Assembly: GCA_934675165.1 (NCBI GenBank)
Contig: CAKUPP010000036.1
Span: 1-7,394, forward strand
Source of the DNA: an uncultured Eubacteriales bacterium
GTDB lineage: Bacteria > Bacillota > Clostridia > Oscillospirales > Acutalibacteraceae
Reading direction: 5' to 3'
Length of the DNA: 7,394 bases
Below are positions 1 through 5,239 of this stretch, in pieces (the first letter of the stretch is position 1; every line of letters begins with the position of its first letter). The notes below the pieces were generated by a model. That model was given only the letters and a program-made list of their open reading frames with translations, searched no databases and was not told the origin of the DNA. The position numbers were made by a program, and so were the translations under genes.

Positions 1-201
1 AGAGAAGAAAAAGATAGGTTGCAACAAGCATTGAGTACTGCACAAGATGAAATTTGTCGTTTAGAAATAGAATTTAGGGGCCGGACTATATGTGAGTGTA
101 TACGTACTCGTAATTTTAGATATGGCTTAGGTTTTGGTGTTGTTGCAACAATGATTGTAATGGCTATAGTAGCGGTGGTAGTAGCTATTTGTATGAAGTA
201 A
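1..201 (+). CDS. C-terminal end of a coiled-coil protein with a C-terminal membrane anchor (5' partial)
   Basis: The frame is open from base 1 to a TAA at 199-201, so the gene starts upstream of the window; the internal TTG at 19 has no convincing ribosome binding site and is probably not the start. The visible 66 residues begin with a charged stretch rich in Q, E, R and K (REEKDRLQQALSTAQDE) that fits the end of a coiled coil. A short basic, Cys-containing linker (TICECIRTRNFRYG) follows, then about 25 hydrophobic residues (GFGVVATMIVMAIVAVVVAI) ending in CMK. This is a single membrane-spanning segment with almost nothing after it, a tail-anchor layout. The gene at 6637 on the same strand also runs from an exported domain into a charged coiled coil, so the two could be members of one family, but this cannot be shown here. 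Function unknown. Confidence 0.7.
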   Translation, partial: REEKDRLQQALSTAQDEICRLEIEFRGRTICECIRTRNFRYGLGFGVVATMIVMAIVAVVVAICMK

Positions 202-285
202 TATATTTATTATCGTAAAGAAATGTGATATTATAAATTTGCCAATATGAAGTAGTTTATTTGAATATGAAAATTATAGGGCTGT

Positions 286-301
286 GAAAAAATAGAGAAA
301 A
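286..301 (+). repeat. 16-base direct repeat, copy 1 (copy 2 at 3358-3373)
   Basis: GAAAAAATAGAGAAAA occurs here and again, identically, at 3358-3373. The similarity extends upstream: AAATTATAGGGCTGTG here resembles AAATTAATTAGGGCCA there. In the second copy the element forms most of the left arm of a perfect palindrome; here the matching right arm is absent, although GGGC (279-282) could still pair weakly with GCCC (316-319). Confidence 0.55.
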
Positions 302-332
302 AATTTGTGCACGTTGCCCAAGTTTTGTTAGA

Positions 333-359
333 CCACGCGATATTATCGCGTGGCCTTTT
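333..359 (+). terminator. Rho-independent terminator of the partial gene at 1-201
   Basis: A perfect 9-bp GC-rich stem, CCACGCGAT (333-341) and ATCGCGTGG (345-353), closes a 3-base loop and is followed by CCTTTT. In so AT-rich a background such a stem is conspicuous. It lies 130 bases downstream of the stop at 201. The T-tract is short and interrupted by CC, so termination may be moderate. Confidence 0.65.
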
Positions 360-457
360 GCGCATTAAAATAAGAGCGAATTGCTTAACACAACACGCTT
401 CCTAAAAATAATAACTTAATAGTTCTCCGGGCTGCCTAATCACTAGATTATTAATAC

Positions 458-512
458 GAAAATAGTTTAATATAACGTACAGTACAAAGCTATTTATAGT
501 CAAACTATTTTC
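458..512. repeat. 11-bp perfect inverted repeat with a 33-base loop
   Basis: GAAAATAGTTT (458-468) and AAACTATTTTC (502-512) are exact reverse complements. The loop holds a small nested CTAT/ATAG hairpin (490-499). No T-tract follows either arm, so it is not a typical terminator. It could be a binding site, a mobile-element end or a chance AT-rich pairing; its role is unknown. Confidence 0.4.
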
Positions 513-531
513 ATAAACATAAAATTTTATC

Positions 532-574
532 AAAAAATTAAGGAATGTTTCAGAAAAACAATCCGAAACACTTC
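532..574 (-). terminator. Probable terminator of the minus-strand operon
   Basis: Read on the minus strand, GAAGTGTTTC (574-565) pairs with GAAACATTC (551-543) apart from one bulged base, and the stem is followed by CTTAATTTTTTG, a T-rich tract. It sits about 27 bases past the stop codon of the 77-residue gene, the right place for the end of the two-gene operon. The stem is AT-rich, so confidence is moderate. Confidence 0.5.
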
Positions 575-600
575 TTAAAACAAAGTATTTTGAGTATCTC

Positions 601-834
601 TTACATCAAAACAGTTGATGAATACTCAATTTTTATGCCATTATCTTTTGTTCTGGCAAGTTTTGCTTTATTCCCATTGCCATCTTCTATTGAGAGCTTT
701 TCTATTTTATGCTCATCAAAAAAGTTAACTACATTGCTTTCAACAAATCCAGCCCATTGTTGCGGACTAATTTTCTTTTTTTCAGAAAAATCATCATCCA
801 TAATTTTTCGTAATTCATTTATTGATTCTGTCAT
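601..834 (-). CDS. Small protein of unknown function (77 aa), second gene of the ATPase-nuclease operon
   Basis: A complete ORF with ATG at 834-832 and TAA at 603-601. AGAAGGTG stands 7 bases before the ATG and supports this start. It begins 15 bases after the stop of the ATPase-nuclease gene on the same strand, so the two are very probably co-transcribed. The protein is small, soluble and highly charged. The N-terminal half looks helical (MTESINELRKIMDDDFSEKK, then a segment containing QQWAGFVESNVVNFF). The C-terminal third looks like a beta-hairpin, with IEDGNG and TKDNG turns. There is no signal peptide, membrane segment or recognisable DNA-binding motif. A regulator or partner of the neighbouring ATPase is possible from position alone. 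I do not recognise the family. Confidence 0.8.
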   Translation of the reverse strand: MTESINELRKIMDDDFSEKKKISPQQWAGFVESNVVNFFDEHKIEKLSIEDGNGNKAKLARTKDNGIKIEYSSTVLM

Positions 835-849
835 TTCTAAACACCTTCT

Positions 850-2418
850 TTATTTTATCTCTTCTATTTTCACGCTATGTTTTTTAAGTTTTTCGTCATA
901 AGAAATTCCAACCGCCAACTTTTGGCCTGTATAATCCTTTAGCGCAGTGGCGTATCTTTTTTCTTTGATTTGCTTTATGGCTTCATCTGGTGTCGAATTC
1001 TTTTTAAGTTCAAGTATAAACGCAGGTTTGCCCTTATCATTTGGATAAAATATAAAGTCCGCAAAGCCAGTGCCAGCAGGCATTTCTCGAACAATTTTAT
1101 ATTTGCTTCGAGCACTTAAATATACAAGCGCAATTACACAAGCCAACGAATTTTCGTCGTTATATTTTATAATTGGAATGTTGATATCGTGAGCTTCTTG
1201 AATTATTTTTTCCATGGTTTCCGTGTCTTTTTTAAGTGTGGCTCTAAGCATTTCATTCGATTTCAAGACAATTTCAGAGACTGCACCCATTTGATGGTTT
1301 TTTAGTGCATAATCAAATTTTATTCGGAGCTCTTTATTAGGAATAGTGAGAGTTTCATCGTAATAGCTTAAAAATCCGTAAACTGTCATTGCAGAAAGTA
1401 TTTCCTCACGAGTATTTAAATTTATTTGCTCTGCACCATACCCTTCTAAATGAATATTTACAGGTATTCCTGATACCATTTGAACTATATCGTTTCTTAC
1501 TTCTTCAACGTTATTTTCAATATAATAACTAATTTCATCCATCGGACCTGTGTTAGTCCAGTAACTTTGGCATACACCGTCGGCAAGAGCATAAACAACA
1601 GATCTGGGATTAAATATATTATCTCCTGCGTAAGTTTTATATCCATTATACCAATCTTTTAGTTCTTCGAAAGTTATTTTATCTTGTTTTGCACACAGTT
1701 TTTTAGTCTCATCAAACGTAAATCCAAAATATTTATCATATTTACTATCATTTAACATGTTATATTCTTTGAACATATTAAGTGCAGAGCCGGAAGAGTA
1801 TTTTGCAATAGGGAGGACACCAGTCATGTAAGCAAGTTCTACATATGGTTTATCTTTTAATAAATCTCTTAAAAATTCTAAAAAAGATTTTCTGTCATTC
1901 TCTGAAAATAGGTTGTTATTAAAGATATAGTCCCATTCATCTAAAATAAAAATAAAACTTTCCTTAGTTTCATTATATACTTGGTCAAAAATTCTAGATA
2001 ATGGTTTCGCGTCTTTTATTTTAATATTAGTAAAAGCTTCTTTGAGATCACTTAATAAAGCGTCTACATAATTGTTTATAAATTCCTCGTAAGTGCATCC
2101 AGGTTTTGGAAGCTGATTTAATGTCATATAAATAACATTATGCTTATTTAGATGTTTTAAATAAGACTTGCTTTTATTTATTTCAAGTTTATCAAACAAT
2201 TTTTTAAAATTGGTGTTTTTAGAATAATATGAAGCTAGCATCATAGCATTTAGAGTTTTTCCAAAACGACGTGGACGTGTTATACACACGAATCGATCTT
2301 TGATACCTATTAAAGAATTTATTTTTTCAATTAATCTAGTTTTATCAACAAAAAATTCATCTTTTGATACAAGTTCAAATTCATTGTTTTTAAAATCGTT
2401 ATTTAAGAAATATGCCAT
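850..2418 (-). CDS. AAA-ATPase-like protein with C-terminal PD-(D/E)XK nuclease domain (522 aa)
   Basis: The protein has the layout of the AAA-ATPase-like family with a C-terminal PD-(D/E)XK domain (Pfam families AAA-ATPase_like and PDDEXK_9, as I recall them). Residues 47-55 are TRPRRFGKT, the family's Walker A. Residues 155-163 (FIFILDEWD) are a Walker B with the typical acidic DE-x-D. Near the C-terminus, D454 in GFADFIFYP, E470 and K472 in ELK, and Q483 in AIKQIKEKRY match the nuclease motif. All key residues are present and the length is normal, so it is probably intact. The start at 2418 is preferred over an upstream in-frame ATG at 2463: it has AAAAGGAGA 8 bases upstream, and the TATAAT promoter box lies between the two. 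The family is often present in many copies in host-associated bacteria; its biological role is poorly known, with defence or mobile-element functions proposed. It leads a two-gene operon. Confidence 0.92.
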   Translation of the reverse strand: MAYFLNNDFKNNEFELVSKDEFFVDKTRLIEKINSLIGIKDRFVCITRPRRFGKTLNAMMLASYYSKNTNFKKLFDKLEINKSKSYLKHLNKHNVIYMTLNQLPKPGCTYEEFINNYVDALLSDLKEAFTNIKIKDAKPLSRIFDQVYNETKESFIFILDEWDYIFNNNLFSENDRKSFLEFLRDLLKDKPYVELAYMTGVLPIAKYSSGSALNMFKEYNMLNDSKYDKYFGFTFDETKKLCAKQDKITFEELKDWYNGYKTYAGDNIFNPRSVVYALADGVCQSYWTNTGPMDEISYYIENNVEEVRNDIVQMVSGIPVNIHLEGYGAEQINLNTREEILSAMTVYGFLSYYDETLTIPNKELRIKFDYALKNHQMGAVSEIVLKSNEMLRATLKKDTETMEKIIQEAHDINIPIIKYNDENSLACVIALVYLSARSKYKIVREMPAGTGFADFIFYPNDKGKPAFILELKKNSTPDEAIKQIKEKRYATALKDYTGQKLAVGISYDEKLKKHSVKIEEIK

Positions 2419-2449
2419 AATAGAAATCTCCTTTTTAGCTAGTAATTTT

Positions 2450-2478
2450 ATTATAGCATACATCCATGAGTTTATAAA
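2450..2478 (-). promoter_or_regulatory. Sigma-A-type promoter of the ATPase-nuclease operon
   Basis: On the minus strand a perfect TATAAT (2455-2450) stands 17 bases after TTTATA (2478-2473), a 4-of-6 match to the -35 consensus. Transcription would begin near 2443, giving a leader of about 25 bases that carries the AAAAGGAGA ribosome binding site. This placement excludes the in-frame ATG at 2463 as the translation start. Confidence 0.65.
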
Positions 2479-2507
2479 GTTTTAAAAAATTTTAAGCATG
2501 ATTTTAT

Positions 2508-3323
2508 TTAAAAATAAAAAAGTGAAATATACAAATAATAACTTTTTTCTACGCTATATGATATTACTAGCATGAGATAATGTCTAAAAATTTTTATAAA
2601 ATACTCAGATAACACTTTTGATAAGATAATTTTAAAATTTTTATTTACCATGTTCAAATCTTCAATTATTAATGTCTCATTTTTAAGTTCTGTGAAATTC
2701 GTATTTAAATATGTACTAAAAAATTTCTTTAGATCTGTTATTATACTTTTTAAGGAGATTAAATTTTTGCACGGGTTTATTAATTTCACCTCTACATAAC
2801 TTTTTAATAAAATTTTTTAATTCATATTTTTTTATTTTTAAAGCAAAGGTTGTGTAAAAAGGTTTCACCGCTAGAATTAATTATTATATCTTTTATTCTG
2901 TCAAAGAAGTAAATTTTTTTGTTTCTTATCTCAATTAAATCTCCTATTTTATAAAATTATTTGAATCTAAAGGAGTACGATAAATTTTTTTCTGTTTTTT
3001 AAAATCGAAGTAAATACCCTTTTTCCAGAAATGAGTAATTTCCCAACATCTTTTATTACAATTTCGCCAGATTGTGACAAAATCTCAATTTTGCAACAGG
3101 AACTCTCAATTGTTCCTATAGAACTATTTGTCATTTCTGCTTCTGTTTTTCCCAAATTCCAAGTTATCGTTCCACCGGATTCAGTCATACTATAACAATT
3201 ACAGAATATAATTTTAGAATCGTTAAATAATTTTATTACAGCAGAAGAAATACTAGTTCCAGCGCTAAAATAAAAATTTAAATTATTGCCAATTGTTTTT
3301 TTATAGTAGAAGTATTTACAACT
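2508..3323 (-). pseudogene. Decayed acyl-adenylating enzyme (acyl-CoA synthetase type), probably fused to an acyl carrier domain
   Basis: Three successive minus-strand frames spell the second half of an AMP-forming ligase. Frame 1 (3323-2967) reads IGNNLNFYFSAGTSISSAV, then YSMTESGG (3194-3171), matching the family's YGMTETGG motif, then IGTIE and SGEIVIKDVG, matching the usual GEIxVRGP segment. Frame 2 (2956-2822) reads FYKIGDLIEI and YFFDRIKDIIINSSGET, matching the TGDxxEI and GRxKDxIxxxGE motifs. Frame 3 (about 2835-2716) reads GEINKPVQKFNLLKKY, like the C-terminal subdomain. Frameshifts and stops separate the frames. A fourth frame (2789-2508) contains LIIEDLN and aligns without gaps to an acyl carrier protein around its IEDLGxDSL motif, but VNK replaces DSL, so the phosphopantetheine serine is gone. 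Adenylation-plus-carrier fusions are known. The 5' half is missing; the remnant ends near the palindrome at 3351. The ligase call is firm, the carrier part tentative. Confidence 0.75.
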
Positions 3324-3350
3324 TTATATTTCCTTTTTATAAAATTAATT

Positions 3351-3396
3351 AGGGCCAGAAAAAATAGAGAAAAGTCTATTTTTTCTGGCCCTTTTA
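3351..3396. terminator. Perfect 17-bp-stem palindrome, likely terminator
   Basis: The arms 3351-3367 (AGGGCCAGAAAAAATAG) and 3376-3392 (CTATTTTTTCTGGCCCT) are exact reverse complements around an 8-base loop, and TTTT follows on the plus strand. No plus-strand gene lies immediately upstream, so there is no obvious client in that direction. Read the other way it would sit at the 5' edge of the pseudogene remnant and is followed by an AT-rich stretch, so bidirectional activity is possible. It includes the second copy of the 16-base repeat (3358-3373). Confidence 0.55.
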
Positions 3397-3470
3397 TTAA
3401 TATTTTGTAAATGAATTGTACATGAGAGAGTGATAAAAACTGAATTTGCTCAAATATATTAAACATGTGT

Positions 3471-3488
3471 TATATATATATATATATA
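3471..3488. repeat. (TA)9 dinucleotide tract
   Basis: Nine uninterrupted TA units lie about 36 bases upstream of the -35 box of the plus-strand operon. Such a tract is prone to slippage and to easy melting. It is too far from the promoter boxes to alter their spacing, so any regulatory role is speculative. Confidence 0.6.
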
Positions 3489-3524
3489 TGCTATTAGTTT
3501 AATTAAAATTTTAAAAACAATTAA

Positions 3525-3553
3525 TTGACAAACATCTATAAAAATTTTACATT
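3525..3553 (+). promoter_or_regulatory. Probable sigma-A promoter of the exported-protein operon
   Basis: A perfect TTGACA (3525-3530) is followed after 17 bases by TACATT (3548-3553), a 4-of-6 match to TATAAT. Transcription would begin near 3560, just ahead of the AAAGGAGG at 3561-3568, giving a very short leader. It is the best promoter candidate ahead of the genes at 3576-6432. Confidence 0.5.
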
Positions 3554-3575
3554 TATGGTAAAAGGAGGTCGTTTA

Positions 3576-3677
3576 ATGCCGAAAACTGGGATAACGGTTT
3601 ATGTGCGTTTTAGTAAAACGACAGTTACCCAGGCGGAATATGGTCAAGATTATTATAGCAAAGGAGTATTTATGTGA
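3576..3677 (+). CDS. Small ORF (33 codons), leader of the exported-protein operon
   Basis: ATG at 3576 is preceded by AAAGGAGG (3561-3568) with a 7-base spacer, the strongest ribosome binding site in the window. The ORF ends in ATGTGA at 3672-3677, where the TGA overlaps the GTG start (3674) of the next gene, a layout typical of translational coupling. The peptide begins MPKTGITVYVRFSKTTVTQ and ends YYSKGVFM; it has no signal peptide or membrane segment and I do not recognise it. Its central part lies within a strong RNA hairpin (3586-3632), so it may be a leader peptide whose translation opens or closes the structure. It could also be a remnant of a longer gene. Confidence 0.55.
   Translation: MPKTGITVYVRFSKTTVTQAEYGQDYYSKGVFM
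3586..3632 (+). promoter_or_regulatory. Long imperfect RNA hairpin inside the leader ORF
   Basis: CTGGG-a-TAAC (3586-3595) pairs with GTTACCCAG (3624-3632), 9 bp with one bulged A. Inside it, TGT-g-CGTTTT (3602-3611) pairs with AAAACGACA (3615-3623), another 9 bp with one bulged G, around an AGT loop. The two stems are contiguous on the 3' side and separated by 6 unpaired bases on the 5' side. No T-tract follows, so it is not a terminator. Its position after the first ribosome binding site and before the second suggests control of the downstream gene. Confidence 0.5.
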
Positions 3678-5239
3678 ATGTAAGTAAATTAAATCAAAAA
3701 AATTTTTTAAGAATTGTATCGTTTGTTTGTGCTTTACCTTTTTTGAGTTTTAATATTCTGACAAGTGCTGAAAAGCCTAGGTTGCCAAATACATTTAAGG
3801 TGTTTAAAGTTGCAGTTATTGGTAGCGATGTTAGAGACACTAAGGATGTTGGTAGTGTTCAAGATATCAAAATGGATGTCGAAGGTACCAAAGGTTGTGA
3901 AGGTGCCGAAGGTGTTAGCGGTATCAAATGTGTTGAAGATGTTAAATGTGCTGGAGTTTTTAAAGACGCTAAAGCTGTCAAAGATACTAAAGATATCAAA
4001 TGTGCTAAAGTTACTGAAGGTAACAAAGATGCAAGAGATACCAAAAGTGCTGAAGATACCAAAATTATTGAAGATATAGATTGTGGTGTAGAACATAGTT
4101 TGAATAGGTTTACAGTGGGTAAGTTATGTTCATGTGAATTGGGGAAAAAGTTAAGTGAATATGAAGGAGTTACTGTAAAGGATGGCGAGATAGAGTTATA
4201 TAAAAATTATCCGGTAAAAGTGTCGAAAAACTCAATTTTTGTTGATATTGATGGAGGCCGTGAGTCGGTAGTACTTAGTTTTTATAATGTAAAAAGTTGT
4301 GATGAGGCTAAAAATGTAATACCGGAATGTCAGTTTGCCATTTGCCCATTTTTTGCCAATTTGAATGAAATAGGGAATGGTTTAGAGGAACATTTAACAA
4401 GACTTAGGGATTTTGTGAAGAAATATAATGAAATGTGTGATGTTAGATTTTTATATTATACGAATAATATTGAAAGTTCTGATGGTATTGCTACATATTG
4501 CCAAAATATTGGTAGGCTTTGTAAGAGACTTTATACTAACCAAGCAAAATTACAGCAAGATATACAATCGCATCAACTGTCTTTAGAATCAGGTTATGAA
4601 GAGTGTGTTAGTAGTATTTTGTATTGGCGAAAACAAAGAGCTATCGAATTTGAAAGGTGCATTAAGAAGGAAGTTATAAGTGTAGATCGTTTTAAAGTTT
4701 TAGAAAAGATCAAAACGGATCGTCAAGCATTTGTTGATGATGCAAAAATTAAGATTAATAACTTTCTAGATAGGAATAATTATAGTGGATATGAAAAGTT
4801 ATATTCTGAAATTTTTAAAGATGGTAATGTGATAAATCGTTTAAACGAATCGCTTAACATCAGTGCAAAAAGAATGTATGATGAAGAAGTGATTAAAAAA
4901 GAATTAGGGAAAAAATTGAAAATAGCAATAAAAGAAAACGGAATGGATGGGCCTTTAATAGCCATCAAAGATGTGGGCGTGTTTGACCATGTTACTGATT
5001 TTTTTAATGAAAATTTTATGGGAGATAGTGCCACAATCTGTGAGAAGATTTTTTGTAGCAGATGTAATAAATCAATGTATAGTTTAATTTACTATTTGAT
5101 AAAAAGTTATTTGATAAAAAGCATAGATAAAGAAAGTGGAACTTTTACGATAAATCGCAAAAGTTTGAAGGAATATGTTGTGAAAGTAACATGTGATGCA
5201 TTAAAAAATTGTTTTTATGAAAGGATATGTAGGTCATGA
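3674..5239 (+). CDS. Exported protein with degenerate GTPase-like domain and tripeptide-repeat insertion (521 aa)
   Basis: The GTG start at 3674 has AAAGGAG 7 bases upstream and overlaps the leader-ORF stop. Residues 1-32 form a Sec signal peptide (basic start, hydrophobic FLRIVSFVCALPFLSF, likely cleavage at TSA/EK). Residues 45-52 (KVAVIGSD) look like the first strand of a G domain, but no GxxxxGK[ST] follows; residues 54-135 are 26 tripeptide repeats plus one four-residue interruption. After them IFVDIDGG (188-195) sits where a GTPase has DxxG, FAICPFFANL (221-230) resembles strand 4, and VRFLYYTNNIE (257-267) replaces the strand ending in NKxD. I infer a pseudo-GTPase related to the next gene; this rests on motif order, not on a search. 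Residues 285-420 look mainly helical and charged, then a Cys pair (C461, C464) precedes a short tail. The stop overlaps the next start as ATGA. Function unknown. Confidence 0.85.
   Translation: MNVSKLNQKNFLRIVSFVCALPFLSFNILTSAEKPRLPNTFKVFKVAVIGSDVRDTKDVGSVQDIKMDVEGTKGCEGAEGVSGIKCVEDVKCAGVFKDAKAVKDTKDIKCAKVTEGNKDARDTKSAEDTKIIEDIDCGVEHSLNRFTVGKLCSCELGKKLSEYEGVTVKDGEIELYKNYPVKVSKNSIFVDIDGGRESVVLSFYNVKSCDEAKNVIPECQFAICPFFANLNEIGNGLEEHLTRLRDFVKKYNEMCDVRFLYYTNNIESSDGIATYCQNIGRLCKRLYTNQAKLQQDIQSHQLSLESGYEECVSSILYWRKQRAIEFERCIKKEVISVDRFKVLEKIKTDRQAFVDDAKIKINNFLDRNNYSGYEKLYSEIFKDGNVINRLNESLNISAKRMYDEEVIKKELGKKLKIAIKENGMDGPLIAIKDVGVFDHVTDFFNENFMGDSATICEKIFCSRCNKSMYSLIYYLIKSYLIKSIDKESGTFTINRKSLKEYVVKVTCDALKNCFYERICRS
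3833..4078 (+). repeat. 9-base minisatellite encoding tripeptide repeats
   Basis: Units of nine bases follow the pattern RAA-RRT-RYY, for example AAAGATACT, AAAGATATC, GAAGATACC and AAATGTGCT. They are in frame and encode [K/E/R]-[D/G/C]-[V/A/T/I], 26 units with one 12-base interruption (KMDV). The units are diverged, so the array is old or under selection. The period leaves other frames on both strands open over this stretch, producing spurious long ORFs. A polyampholyte with period 3 would probably be an extended, disordered linker. Confidence 0.9.

Larger units (their letters stand above)
202..600. other. Intergenic region between convergent genes
   Basis: I see no convincing gene here. 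It separates the plus-strand gene ending at 201 from the minus-strand gene ending at 601. It holds a terminator hairpin (333-359), an 11-bp inverted repeat (458-512), a probable minus-strand terminator (532-574) and a 16-base sequence repeated at 3358-3373. A somewhat GC-richer patch near 425-437 does not form a recognisable tRNA. Confidence 0.6.

Noticed and set aside
361..450. Possible tRNA or structured RNA in the GC-richer patch
   Set aside because: No T-loop GGTTCGA-type sequence, acceptor stem or cloverleaf pairing can be found.
545..901. Plus-strand 118-codon ORF opposite the 77-residue gene
   Set aside because: It is antisense to two well-supported minus-strand genes, has no ribosome binding site and spans their junction.
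850..2463. Longer 537-residue version of the ATPase-nuclease starting at 2463
   Set aside because: That ATG lies upstream of the TATAAT promoter box and has no good ribosome binding site, whereas 2418 has AAAAGGAGA at ideal spacing.
2508..2789. IS605-type TnpB remnant
   Set aside because: ETLIIEDLN followed by a helix resembles the TnpB RuvC-II segment, but the directly upstream frames are clearly an acyl-adenylating enzyme and the segment aligns without gaps to acyl carrier proteins. TnpB is kept only as the weaker alternative.
3278..3466. Minus-strand 62-codon ORF near the palindrome
   Set aside because: It runs through the perfect palindrome, overlaps the ligase pseudogene in a different frame and has no recognisable features.
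3734..4096. Long open frames on both strands overlapping the 5' part of the 521-residue gene, including 3765-4079 (+) and 3859-4062 (-)
   Set aside because: They exist only because the 9-base repeat keeps several frames free of stops. They give repetitive peptides, lack ribosome binding sites, and the 3674 frame has signal peptide, start and length.
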